DNA of 45,000 nt from Prorocentrum cordatum (taxonomy: Eukaryota; Sar; Dinophyceae; Prorocentrales; Prorocentraceae). The stretch's first letter is position 1. Each line of letters opens with the position of its first letter. Location of the stretch: assembly GCA_963575745.1 (NCBI GenBank), contig CAUYUJ010019267.1:1-45000 (forward strand), given 5' to 3'. The notes below the pieces were generated by a model. That model was given only the letters and a program-made list of their open reading frames with translations. It ran no database searches and was not told the origin of the DNA. This document shows, piece after piece, positions 28,619 to 38,324 of the stretch. The position numbers were made by a program, and so were the translations under genes.

Positions 28619-29570
28619 TCACGAGCACAACGTCAAAATCGCATATAAATTTGCAGGCGGCCTCTTGTCCTCGTGGCAGATCTTCAAATAGAACTGCAGC
28701 TCGCGCCCAACATATCGCCTCATCATGGTCTTGAAATCTGCTGCAGAATAGTCAGCGCCGAGACGTTCACGCAATATCGTTTTTATGTGTGCACGGATGA
28801 CAGTGGCCACGTCCTCATCATCTACTCCGTCAACCACACTCCATGGAGAGCAAGATCTCCTCTCCTCCCTCCTGGCCAGCTCAGCCCCTTCACGGGGTCT
28901 GCGCTTGGCAGACGGCTCAGGAACTGAAGGCGGCGGCGCACTGAACTTCTCGAAGGATTCAGTGCAGCGCGAAGCCATCTTGTCAGCCGCAGAAATCGCC
29001 ATCTCACGGGCCCAACCGGATAAGTGGCAGCAATCATCACATTCTCCGTGACCAACACGCTCGGGCCACTCACGTCGACTCAGGTGCGCAGAACAGTCAG
29101 AACTGCATTCAATGTCGCACTGTTTCAGGGACTGCTTACAACCAAAACTGACAGCAACAGAGCGACGCCGACAAGAACGACAGATGGCAACAATGCATAC
29201 AGTATGTGAAGACGCGCTCTTCGCCAAAGATCTTCCCTCATACTCAGCGGTGCTAGCAAAATGTTGATTTTCAACTAAATCGCGCAGGATATTCGGATGA
29301 TGACCGATACGGCGCGTGCGAGCCGGGTCGTTCAGAGCCCTGGAGTCCACCAACACAGACCGATCATAGTTCGCAATCTTCTAATTTGCACAGCGAGCGC
29401 ATCTATGACGACCTTGCCGCCGCGTCCCTTGGTAGTCATCTCGCGACTGGAACAGCGATGACTGCGGATGCACTCCGTCAGTATCGCCGACCCCGAGCAC
29501 CTCGGATTGTTCTCGAAGTTCTCCAAGCCCAGCGTGATCACAGCAAACTTCGAGCCCTGTGGTGGGACGA
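28619..29570 (-). pseudogene. RapZ C-terminal-like domain plus DEK-like helical segment in the copia polyprotein
   Basis: After KFAVITLGLENFENNP (frame near 29560) and a frameshift near 29340, the minus strand reads VDSRALNDPARTRRIGHHPN, ILRDLVENQHF, then VCIVAICRSCRRRSVAVSFG. This is followed by AHLSRREW and CDDCCHLSGW. The order D-R-LNDP, GHHP, C-x2-G-x-HRSVA and an HLS..W..C-x2-C tail is the pattern I know for RapZ/YvcJ C-terminal-like domains in dinoflagellate copia polyproteins. Here the core reads CRSCRRRSVA, with the Gly and His replaced, so it is probably inactive. Further on, VATVIRAHIKTILRERLGAD and FKTMMRRYVGREL resemble a DEK C-terminal helical fold, weakly. What such a domain does in a retrotransposon is not known to me; bacterial RapZ binds RNA and nucleotides. 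Confidence 0.55.
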
Positions 29571-29779
29571 GCACCAGCGCCAGCAGCCACGGCAGCGACC
29601 CGCACGTCCTCGTCGTCACTGGAGTGATCGACGGGCGCAGGCACACACGTGACCCCGTCGTCACTGGAGCGGTCGACGACAGCAAGCGGCGCGGCGACAG
29701 CAGGCGCCGCAGCGCGGCCGGCGGGAGCTGCGCAGCACGGCTGGTCACAAGCTGCTTGGTACGAAATGTGCAACGGACG

Positions 29780-30447
29780 AGTGGACTCCGCAACGCGCTC
29801 TGGGCCAAACTGATCAAGGCGAATGAAAAGAAGACCTGAGCGAGCACAACAACGCACTCCTACCTCACCTTCCTGACTCAAGGGAGCGCGACCACGAGCA
29901 AGATCCTTCGCGAGACCGAAGGAAGCCTGCGCAGGACAAGACAGCAAGAGAGGAACAAGATCCGAATCTTTCAACTGACGTGACTCGAGACACCCACTCA
30001 CGGCTCCACGAGAAGCAACGATACGAAACGGAAAACTATGCTTACCTGTCGTCCCACCCCCTGCCTGTCAACCTATGCCGCTGCACGTCTCACGTTGTCT
30101 GCGAACCAATTTAGGATAACCCCCCCCCCCCACCCCCACCCACCCCCACCACCACCACCACCACCCCCACGCCACACACACACACACACTTTCTCTAATT
30201 TACCTCTCGCGTTAAGAGCCACAGCTTTACCGTGCCAACCAGAATCGCAGCCCTCGCCTAGCGCAGCCCAAACACCGTCGCCCTTGAAGACATCAGCCGC
30301 ACGAAGTTTAGAAAGAGCCGACACTGCGGTCGAATCGTTTTGCGTTAGAGCCATAGAACCGAGAAGACTGTGATCTGTGACCTCTGGGACACAGCCGCGA
30401 AGCAAAGAAGTTAGTTCACCTGTGCTAGTATCACCGTGCCATCGCAA
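29780..30447 (-). pseudogene. Copia retropepsin-like protease (broken, active-site Asp missing)
   Basis: The protease cuts the gag-pol polyprotein. The N-terminal half gives VFKGDGVWAALGEGCDSGWH. Related dinoflagellate elements, from memory, read ALDEGCN here, so the Asp of the active-site triad appears as Gly (GEG at 30250-30258). The C-terminal half gives LVPLLLSCPAQASFGLAKDL and SGLLFIRLDQFGPE, matching the typical final strand-helix of the family. Between them a (CCCCCA)n-type run and a (CA)n (30119-30190) shift the frame and destroy the middle of the domain. Confidence 0.6.
30119..30192. repeat. Poly-C/CACCCC and (CA)n microsatellite
   Basis: CCCCCCCCCCCACCCCCACC, CCACCACCACC and CACACACACACAC, inside the protease-coding region. 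Confidence 0.9.
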
Positions 30448-31094
30448 ATCTCAACAGCGCGTTTAGTGAAAGCCTTTAGTACAACCTTTATCTCTGTAAA
30501 GGTGATACGGCGATCATCCTCAGCAATACGCTCTCTTGCCCCTGCTTGAATGTTGCTGGAGCGCTCAACATTCTTAGCCGTTGCTTTCTTGTCTTCTGCT
30601 AGCTCCCCGGGCTGCTCGTCGACGCATGTCAGGCAACGACAACAACACGCACGAACAACACCTGGAGTTCTGCCGCGATTGTCCACGAGATCGCGCGGAC
30701 ACTCCCCCGGAGAGCGCAGCGCCGTGCACCTCTCCTTCTTGGCCTTGTGCCAACAATTCTTGCAGGTGCGAACAATGAAACGAGCGCTAGAACCGACTCC
30801 CGAGAGGTCACTACAACCTCGAGCACATGGACGAGGCAACGGGGGACCTAGGGGCCCCCTGTTCAGGCCAGAAGAAGTCGAAGATGGCAAAACTTTGCCA
30901 CTGGAAACTCTCGGCCCCGAAACTTTCAAAAACTGCCCGTCTTCCTTCCGAGCAAAGGCGCCATCAATCCATCCTAGGAACAGAATCAGACACTCACTTG
31001 ATTGCTTCACCCTGCGACCCAAATCCGCGCGATCTGGAGTATCTCTGAGAGCACGACCATAACAATGCCCTTTGCGCTGACCCGAAGCAAACAC
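30411..31094 (-). pseudogene. Cys-rich (zinc-ribbon-like) domain of the copia polyprotein
   Basis: The minus-strand frame contains SARFIVRTCKNCWHKAKKER, then CPRDLVDNRGRTPGVVRACC and CRCLTCVDEQPGELAEDKKA, followed by a helical segment (ITFTEIKVVLKAFTKRAVEI). A C-P-x-D-x-x-DNRG-S/T..C-x2-C-x-T-x-VDE-P motif before the protease is usual in dinoflagellate copia polyproteins I remember. Two CxxC-type pairs suggest metal binding. Its start at 31094 is arbitrary, since no upstream ATG is supported. Confidence 0.55.
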
Positions 31095-31590
31095 AGCACC
31101 CTGACAAGGAACAGAGATAGGATCCGAAACAGACCCCCCCCCCCCCCCCCCCCCTCAAACTCCACATCAGAAACACGAGCCTTCGAATAAGATTCGGTCG
31201 AGCGAACAGCCATGAACCCAAGAGTATCTCCCTCGGCCTCTGCAGAGGTCTGAAGACTCGTCCTCCCCCGGAGCCTAGGAGGCCCCTGAAACGGAGTGGC
31301 CGCAGTCATTCCTGGGCAACTCGCGCAGACATGACTTTCAACGCGGTTGTGCTGCAAGCTACACTGTCCGTCGCAATTACCCCCCCCCCTCATGCGCACA
31401 TGCCCCGTGGCGCACAACGCGAGGGGTGAAAGAAGAGCAGAAACGAGAAACACCAGGATCCATGCTCACCGACTCCCCCTTGCCCCCAATGACACGATGA
31501 GGGATTGATGACGATGCAGCAACAGGACTGACGGATGCGAACTCTCGTTCGCCATCGTCCTCGCGCAACTGGACACGGCGCTCGCCAGTG
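31095..31590 (-). other. Copia gag/protease junction, decayed
   Basis: Includes a 21-base poly-C (31134-31154). It also includes the Cys-rich relics GNCDGQCSLQHNRVESHVCA on the minus strand. No continuous frame. Confidence 0.45.
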
Positions 31591-32834
31591 TCTCCAGCGC
31601 GCGCTACCATTGCCGCCCTGGGCTTGCCCTTGCAGTCGGGGCCCCCGGACCAGTGGCCTGTGTCGCGGCAAGTCTTGCAGCTCGAGCGTTCCTTGATATC
31701 CTGGAGCCGCTCTGTTGCGATCTTCCAGGGAAGGTCTTCCCTCGCCGCCTCCATTGGGCGACCAGGGCGCGCAGTGGCAACCCTTGCCCCCGCTCTTTCC
31801 TCTGCCCTCGCCCCTCCCTTTGGCGCCGCGGTCGGCGACGAGATCCTCTTGGATCGCGTCAGAAGCTTCTTCCTCCGCGCATCCGGCCTTGACCATCTCG
31901 TCGACCACCTCGACGTCGAGCTCGCTGCTATCCTGGACAGGAGCCCAGTGAGCATACGACTCCTCGTGGACGCAGGTGCGTTCGTCGGCGTAGTCGTCCT
32001 AGGCCGCGTCGGCCCAGCCGCGCTCTGGCGGATGGCCGGACGTGCAGTACCCGTAGGGGCTCAACTCCTCAAGGTAATACTCCTCCTGCTCGTACCATCC
32101 ATCATCAGCAGTGCAGAAAGCGCGTTGCGGCCTGGAGAAGCGCACCATGCCCTTGCCCTTGCTCCTGTTCTGGCAGCTGGGTCTGGGCTGCGTCCAGGTC
32201 GAAGAGCTGGAGCCTTTACCAGACTCACCCCTGCCTTTTTGGCAGATGTGCATGCGGTCGTGCTGGAGGATCAAGACGCCCTTGATATTGTCGAAGATTG
32301 TCACATGTCCTGCGGATGCCAACGCCATCAGATTCTCCGGAGGCGAGAGGCCTGCACGGCCCAAGAGAAGGGAGCCAAGCATATCGTCGCTCATCAAGAT
32401 CTTAGTATCTAACTGGGGGCAAGTTTCCACCAGCGCTTCCTTCGGGAGATGCACGAGGCCATCGACTCACCGCTCTGCCGAGACAGCGGTCCATATGGTC
32501 TCTGCCCCACCTGGAACAGGATCTTCGCTTCCTGCGCCCCTATGGGGAAGAGTGGGGTACGAATCGCCAGCACCAGCTGACCGATCCCATTCGAAGTCAA
32601 AAGCACGTCCTTACCGGTACCCATGGCAACATCGAATGCGTCACCTCCGAGGCCTTCTACAACCTCGCTGACAGCTGCGGCGATCACGCGCTGCTGCGGC
32701 GCACGCGTCTCTTGATCCACTGAGGCCAAGGCGGCATTCATGCGCATCTCTGTGCGGAATTCCCACTCATGAAAGTTGTTCACCGTGCCGTCATAGATGC
32801 AGGAGCCACTTTTCGTCTCGGACCGCGTCAGCAC
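31590..32834 (-). pseudogene. Copia gag with zinc knuckle (broken)
   Basis: Gag coats the element RNA. The minus strand starts with SETKSGSCIYDGTVNNFHEW and EFRTEMRMNAAL, continues SGIGQ..RTPLFPIGAQEAK and GPLSRQSGESMASCISRRKR. A frameshift near 32430 follows, then DTKILMSDDMLGSLLLGRAG, EEYYLEELSPYGY, a TAG at 31999-32001, and VVDEMVKAGCAEEEASDAIQ. After another frameshift near 31740 comes the knuckle CKTCRDTGHWSGGPDC (31632-31679), a CX2CX4HX6C spacing. No convincing ATG is in frame with 32834, where the first codon is GTG. An ATG at 32874 lies in another frame. Confidence 0.8.
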
Positions 32835-32987
32835 GTCGGCGCGTCGGCCGATAGCGAAGACAAGAAAGCGCCATGGCGCAAGGCCCAGTCCCCTGGCGAG
32901 GGAAACTGCCAGTACAGGAAGGAGAGATAGTGCGACACTCTCTGACGAGACGCGCGCGCAGTGCTACGATACGGGGATCGCGTGGCA

Positions 32988-32999
32988 GCTCCGCTACCA
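32988..32999 (-). other. Primer-binding site of the copia element
   Basis: On the element strand the 5' LTR ends ..ACTCACA, then one C, then TGGTAGCGGAGC. TGGTA..GAGC is the classical copia PBS complementary to the 3' end of an initiator Met tRNA (plants TGGTATCAGAGC). It fixes the transcription direction as minus. Confidence 0.8.
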
Positions 33000-33000
33000 G

Positions 33001-33102
33001 TGTGAGTATGATGCGTTTTAGCGCAGTGGCAAAAAGGGGCCACTAGAGGTCAAACGGGACCGAGTGGCGCATATACACACGTGACACATGCACTATCTCA
33101 CA
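33001..33102 (-). repeat. 5' LTR of the copia element
   Basis: 102 bp, TGTGAGTATGATGCG to ACTATCTCACA (plus strand). It is the partner of 17035-17136. It should hold the promoter, but I see no canonical TATA box. TGTATATG lies at about 33071-33078 on the element strand. Confidence 0.9.
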
Positions 33103-33107
33103 GGCAG
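33103..33107. repeat. Target-site duplication GGCAG (right)
   Basis: Identical to 17030-17034. Confidence 0.85.
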
Positions 33108-33139
33108 GCCCCATTGCCATCCTGGCCGCCCGCCAGAGA

Positions 33140-34898
33140 TCACAGTCGGCCGCGAGCGAAGTGACGCCGTTGCGCCCGACCCTCTCGACGCACATGGGCG
33201 CCACAGTCCCGTCGCTCCCACGTCTTGTCCACGAGTGCACCACCTGCTCGGCCACGACTCTCATGACGCTGCTGGTGACGTGCTGCACCGTCGGCTCCAT
33301 ATACCGCCCGCATGGTCTCCAGCTCGTCGGTCACGAGCCGCCACTGGGCCAGAAGGGCGGCGCGCGCCACGACCACCCGCGAGTCGGCTTCCTCATTGGC
33401 CGCGAACACGGAGTCGAAGTGCCGCTGGAGGTTGACTTCCTGGGCCTCCTCGCCTTCAATCACGCTCCCCCCTGCGAGCTGCGCCTTGGCGGTGTGCGCC
33501 ACCGTCTGCATATCCACCGTCGTTTCGCACTTTTCTGGCTCGGAGTCCCTCACGAGGCCCGCGCCGTCAATGTCGACCCCGCTCCCGAACTCCAGCTCGG
33601 AATCCTCGCCGAAGTTGTCGACCCCGGCCCCGAGCACCAGCGTGCTGCCGTCAGCGCTGCCCTCTCCGAGCAGCGATTTGACGACGCACGGCACCGTCGG
33701 CACCTCCACCGTCGCCCCGAGCTCCTCCAGCTCAGAATCCCTCTCTGGGTCCACGCCGTCGATGTCGACCATGCTCACGCACTCCAGCATATACCTGTTC
33801 GCGCTGCCCACCACGAGCTGCGCCCTGCCAGTGCGCAGCACCATCGGCACCTCCATCCACGTCTCGACCTCGTCACGTCGTCCTGCTCGGAGAGAGAGAG
33901 AGGACCCGGCGGACCCCCAGCAGCGACGCCACCAGCGCCCGGCGCCCTGGCGGCCTCCCGGCGCGTGCCCGCTCGCGCGGAGGCGCCTGCTGTGCGGACG
34001 AATTCGTCCACGCAGTGAATCTTCGGAGCCATCGTTGACGACACCGTCCAGGACCAGGCTGGGTCGGGAGCCCAGGTTCTGCCGAGGGTGGGCCTTGGCA
34101 TTCAGGGTCCCCATCGATCTTCTCGGTCCCAACTCCCTTGGCCACAGCGAGCGGCGCCTCGAAGCCCTCGAAGCGCTGCGCCGTCGCCACCTCCGTCGTC
34201 GGGAAGACAGGGACGGGGGGACGCTCGCCATACTCCTGCACCACCGCCTCGCCCGTGCCCTCACCGCACGCCTGGATGGTCGGGAGGTCCCCGATGAAGA
34301 CCTCGACCGCTGGGCTTTGCCCATCGCCCTCCGCTGCTCCGGCGAAGGGCTCGGCAAGCATCGCGCCCGCGACGTTGTGCGGGCATACCTCGAACTCCAC
34401 GCCCCCGCAGCGGGCGATGAGGAGCGGCTTGCCGAAGGCCAGCTTCGTCATCGCCACGGCGTCGCCCGCGCCCACAGCCCAGACACGATCGACCGATCTC
34501 GCGGGCGCCGATCCTCGCTGCGGGGGCATCGATCCGCGCAGGGGCACCCCAGGGGCCCGACGGCGGAGCGGTCGCGCCTGCTCCGTGGCGCTCCCACGGC
34601 GCCGGGTGCCGTGGCAGCTCCCGGGCCCCTTGCCACCTTGCCGGCCCTTGCGAACCGACGCGACTCGACGCTCCTCAATGAGAGGGAGCACTCGAGGGCA
34701 CCATTCTGGGAGCCCCAGGGAGGCGGTCCTCGTCGCAGCGCCGTCACGGCACCGAAGACTCCACGCCCGGGGCGCCGCTTCAAACGAGGCCCAGGTGCGG
34801 CTGGACAGACGCCCCCCCGCTGATCGAGGCTGATCGGGGCTGATCGACGCTAAAACAACGCTCTCTTGCTGCCGCTCGAGGTCGCATCTCCCGGGCAA
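33140..34898 (-). pseudogene. Possible host gene next to the copia insertion, unknown function
   Basis: On the minus strand three neighbouring frames look protein-coding in series. 34498-34060 gives TKLAFGKPLLIARCGGVEFE, EVCPHNVAGAMLAEPFAGAA and VEVFIGDLPTIQACGEGTGE. About 34035-33880 gives MAPKIHCVDEFVRTAGASAR. 33890-33260 gives VETWMEVPMVLRTGRAQLVV, VSMVDIDGVDPERDSELEEL, TVEVPTVPCVVKSLLGEGSA and LLAQWRLVTDELETMRAVYG. The last part contains about three diverged repeats of a VEVPTV..K-LLG-GSA..VDIDG..RDSE pattern. Frame changes mean either introns (none obvious) or decay. I recognise no family. The retrotransposon lies just downstream and would truncate it. The opposite strand is also open (33312-34823) but is Ser/Pro/Arg-biased. 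Confidence 0.35.
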
Positions 34899-34969
34899 CC
34901 GCGGCCGAGAAGGTTCTGTGGTAACTCCTGCGAGCCTCCCATGCCATCCTGCCGTCTCTTGCGAGTCGA

Positions 34970-35045
34970 CGCCACATCGACGCTAATCGACGCTGAATCG
35001 ACGCTGGTCGACGATAAATCGACGCTAGTCGACGCTTCATTCGCA
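34970..35045 (+). repeat. 11-14 bp repeat ATCGACGCTRR
   Basis: Six units read ATCGACGCTAATCGACGCTG and TCGACGATAAATCGACGCTA. A weaker GCTGATCGAGGCTGATCGGG version lies at 34818-34850. Confidence 0.8.
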
Positions 35046-36230
35046 GTTTCTCACCGATTACCAGGCGCCGCACGCTAATGCACCCTCAATACGGAAATAC
35101 GAGAACATACAAGGCTCCCATGATTTGCTGCCGAAGCCCGGATCTAGCGGACAGTGGGCCCATGTGGGCTTGGGTTGTTTTTTGCAATTTTGGAGGGGAG
35201 AGGGGGGGGCGGACTCAGCAGCACGATGACAAGCTCAGTGGCACAGTCGTGGAGCGACTAAGCTGCCTAGCTATCTCGAGCGCCGTGCACACGAGTGGTA
35301 TCCAAGCGCCCAGCCACGTCGAGAGGCTGTCTTTCGAGCGATGGCTTGTATGAACAGTGGGCCCGTGGGGTCTTGGTGGTCGCCGGGCTTGCGTCGCCCA
35401 GCGTCATGAGGCACCGCCCTAGCACCCTGAGGTCCTGGCGTTGCAACTGTTCCACAACGGGTGATACATTGCCTTGTCTCGGGCCACGGGGCCATCAAAG
35501 ACCGATCTGGCTCTGGTCCTGATTGTCCGCAGAGTGGTAATTTCTAGCAACGTCGAATCTCAGAGCAAGCCCCGCACAGCTTCTTCTTCTTACGATTACT
35601 ATTAGTATTGTTATTATCCGTTTACTTTGATTATTATTCTTCTCTTCTTATTCACTGATACTGCACCCATCCGCGCCAGCGTCCCACGGTCCAAACATGC
35701 CTACTGTAGGGATGCCAGCAAAGCTCGCGGTGAAACATGAAGGGTTACATATTCGTACTGGCGCTCGTCTGTAGTGAGACAACGCCAGGGAGCAGCAGCG
35801 AGTCGCAAGCAGCAGAGGGAAGGAAGCGCAGGCCCGCAGAACGGTGCACCCTCAAGGGCGCTGGAGTTTTGGTACGCCCGCAGTGGGTACGGAAAAGAAG
35901 CCTCGATGCGTGCTGTCTAAAGCCGACAGCGGTCGCGGTTGGGCAGGCGAGCTTGCGCCTCAACTGGACAACGCCCGCAGCGACACAAACGGCGAATCCT
36001 GCTCAAACTGGGCAGGAGCTGCTGTTGGTCTTCGTCCCCATTCTTGACGCAACCACTTCCGTCGTACAGTCATCGTGCTACCAGGCGGAACGCTGGGTAC
36101 GGCCAGACCTAGGACAGAAGAACATCCGTCAAGAACATGCGACCCTCCGCCGTCCAAACTGAAGAGCACTCGAGGGTACCATCCCCCAGGATACACAAAA
36201 ACATCAGACAGCACGAAGAACATTGGGGGC
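35046..36230. other. No recognisable gene
   Basis: Mixed sequence with an AT-rich stretch at 35575-35655. A plus-strand ORF (35737-36162, 141 codons) has a hydrophobic N-terminus, MKGYIFVLALVCSETTPG, which could be a signal peptide. The rest is unremarkable, and no family is recognised. Confidence 0.3.
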
Positions 36231-36239
36231 ACCCTCCCC

Positions 36240-36545
36240 GAACCAGCCTCGGGGGGTTCGAACCGGTAGTGACCTTCCTCTGGTTTTCTGGGGGGGAGGG
36301 GGGGGGGGTCGAACCGGTAGTGACCCCCCTCGGTTTTCGAGGGGGAGGGGGGGCTTTGTGGGCGGGGTTGGGGGGGAGGGGTAGGGTCGAACCAAGTAGT
36401 GGACTGACCAACGTTTTTCTGGAGGGGCGGGGGGGAGGGGGGGGGGGGTCCAGCGGGGGTGGGGATTGGGATTTTCGGAGGGGGGGGGTTGACGCCGGGT
36501 TCCGGAGGGAAGTAGGGGGGGGGGGGGGCCGCCCAATTTTCCACA
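36240..36545 (+). repeat. G-rich repeat with TTCGAACCGGTAGTGACC units, copy 1
   Basis: GGTTCGAACCGGTAGTGACC followed by GGTTTTC and 7-15 G runs, 2-4 units. Related arrays are at 37780-38300 (inverted) and 39285-39460. TTCGAA and ACCGGT are palindromic. Confidence 0.8.
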
Positions 36546-36980
36546 TTGAAGCGGCGGTGGATCACGCTCTCTCAAAGTTAGTGATATGGATATTTAAAGA
36601 TCAGTTGTGATATCGGTAGTGGAATTGATAATGAGGACGATTGTAAGGTCGATAGTGAGACCGATAGTGAAGGCGATTCAATGAGATCGATAGTGGGAAC
36701 GATCGTGATATCGCTCGTGAGATAGATAGTGAGACCGGTTGTGAGATATATAGTGAGTTCGACTGTGAGATCGGTAGTGAGATCGATAAAGAAAGGAGTA
36801 ATGAGATCGACCAGGGACCTGGGAACCTGGGAACCTCGCCGCCCACCGAAATCGGCACGGAACCCAGAACCTGGAACCCGGAACCCGGCGGCCCACCGAA
36901 ATCGGCCCGGAACTTTCGCCAAATCTTTCAATCTCCGCTAGGACCTCTTCAGTGCCAGCACTGATTGGGAAATTGTAAGT
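36546..36980 (+). repeat. GATCGATAGTGA array plus AATCGGCCCGGAAC module, copy 1
   Basis: After GAAGCGGCGGTGGATCACGC come about 15 diverged 12-bp units (GAGATCGATAGT, 36600-36810). Then comes a module with CCACCGAAATCGGCCCGGAA, CGCTAGGACCTCTTCAGTGC and CAGCACTGATTGGG. The module recurs at 39530-40000. Confidence 0.8.
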
Positions 36981-37181
36981 TCCTCTCTCTCTCGTTCTTT
37001 CTCTCTCTCTCTCTCTCTCTCGTTCCCTCTCGCTCTATATATACATAATATATATATATATATATACGTATATATATATATGTATGTATGTGTGTGTTAC
37101 TCCCGATATCTTCAGGTGCACACAGACATATCTACACACATATACACCTATGTACATATGTGTGTCCCTACACGCACTTTT

Positions 37182-37218
<37 letters not shown>

Positions 37219-37306
37219 ACACCGCCTCCCTCAGTCTTTATTATCTCTCTCTCTCTCTCTTTCTCTGTTTCTCTCTCTCTCTCTCACCCTCTCTCGAGTC
37301 TCAGAG

Positions 37307-37350
<44 letters not shown>

Positions 37351-37375
37351 CATATCGGAGATTTGGGACGGCATC
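36981..37375. repeat. (CT)n and (TA)n microsatellites
   Basis: CTCTCTCTCT blocks at 36983-37025, 37185-37330 and 37317-37345, with TATATA blocks at 37038-37090 and 37335-37356. Confidence 0.9.
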
Positions 37376-37735
37376 GCAGTGAAACGGAGACCCCCTCACT
37401 GGGATATTGGTTTCGGATGCACGCTCGTGTCGCGCGTGCGGGCGAGGCGAAGCTGCGCGGGCGGGACGAAGCCGGACCAAATGTTGCTGTCCCCCGTGTT
37501 GGCCGGTGTCCCGATGGTGTCCCGTTGGTGTCCCGAAGATGTCCCGATGGTGTCCCGTGGTGTCCCGTGATGTCCCGTGGCGCGCGGGTGTCCCCTGCTA
37601 TGTTATATGCGATGCCTTGTCATGCTAGCGATAGTGAGATCGATAGCGCGATCGATACTGCTATTTGAATGAAATCGAAATTGAGATCGATCGTGAGATC
37701 GATAGTGATACCGATAATGGAAAGAGCGTGATCCA
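37376..37735 (+). repeat. Repeat cassette R3 with 12-bp GATGGTGTCCCG array
   Basis: GGTTTCGGATGCACGCTCGTGTCGCG..GGGCGAGGCGAAGCTGCG leads to about eight GATGGTGTCCCG units (37505-37585), then GCTAGCGATAGTGAGATCGA. A reverse-complement copy lies at 41560-41890. Confidence 0.75.
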
Positions 37736-38310
37736 CCGCCGCTTTACTGTGGAAAATTCCCCCCGTCTCTTCCTCCGTAACCCAGGGGTCCCCCCCCCCT
37801 CCGAAAATCCCCCCCTGCTGGAACCCCCCACCTCCCCCCCTTCCCCCCCGGCAAACCCCCCCCAATCCCCCCCCCTCCCCGAAAACCGGGGGGGGGTCAC
37901 CACCGCTCGAACCCCCCCGCCCCCCCCTCCCGAAAACCGCGGGGGGTCACTACCGGTTCGACCCCCCCCCTCTGGAAAAACGAAGAAGGGGTTACTACGT
38001 GTTCGAACCCCCCCCTTCCCTCCGGAAAACCGAGGGGGGTCCCGGTTCGAACCCCTCCCTCCCCCCCGCCGGGAAACCAGGGGGGTCACCACCGGTGCGA
38101 ACCTCCCCCACCAGAAAACCGGGAGGGAGTCACTACCAGTTCGACCCCCCCCCCTTCCAAAAAACCGGGGGGGTCACTACTGGTTCGAGCCCCCGCTCCA
38201 GAAAACCAGGGGGGCGTCACTACCGGCTCGACCCCCCCCGCCCCCTCCAGAAAACTGGGGGGGTCACTACCAGTTCGAAAACCCCCCCCACGCTCACCGC
38301 TGGCAAACGA
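37700..38310 (-). repeat. G-rich TTCGAACCGGTAGTGACC array, copy 2 (inverted)
   Basis: AGAGCGTGATCCACCGCCGC is the reverse complement of the 36545 side. It is followed by about ten C-rich units of CACTACCGGTTCGAACC with AAAACC. Together with 36240-36590 it forms a long inverted repeat. Confidence 0.8.
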
Positions 38311-38324
38311 CTCCTGAGTCCCTA

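Larger units (their letters stand above)
17035..33102 (-). mobile_element. Ty1/copia-type LTR retrotransposon, complete ends, decayed interior
   Basis: A 16,068-bp element read on the minus strand. It has 102-bp LTRs at both ends, GGCAG target duplications, a primer-binding site one base inside the 5' LTR, and domains in copia order (integrase before reverse transcriptase). In transcription order these are gag with zinc knuckle (32834-31590), Cys-rich block (31094-30411), protease (30447-29780), RapZ C-terminal-like domain (29570-28990), linker region, GAG-pre-integrase and integrase (27184-26638 and 23783-22810), reverse transcriptase (22787-22060) and RNase H (22060-21470). A long (AGGCTG)n-rich 3' region follows. 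Frameshifts, stop codons, an N-terminal RT gap and a nested insertion show it cannot move on its own. The LTRs differ at about 11 of 102 positions, so the insertion is not recent. Confidence 0.9.

Noticed and set aside
28560-28632. GTGAGT near 28619-28624 (minus) as an intron donor with a later CGTAG acceptor
   Set aside because: A one-base frame change explains the break, the coding sense continues across it (CAREYAETHALPKPAG), and retrotransposon pol genes lack introns.
27226-29356. Independent host genes on the minus strand
   Set aside because: They lie between LTRs with target duplications, continue in frame with the pre-integrase side apart from point frame changes, and match the domain order of copia polyproteins.
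32834-32874. ATG at 32872-32874 as the gag start
   Set aside because: It is not in frame with the recognisable gag sequence. A frameshift would have to be assumed.
33312-34823. 503-codon plus-strand ORF
   Set aside because: Ser/Pro/Arg-rich, typical of the antisense of a GC-rich coding strand. The minus strand gives more protein-like sequence.
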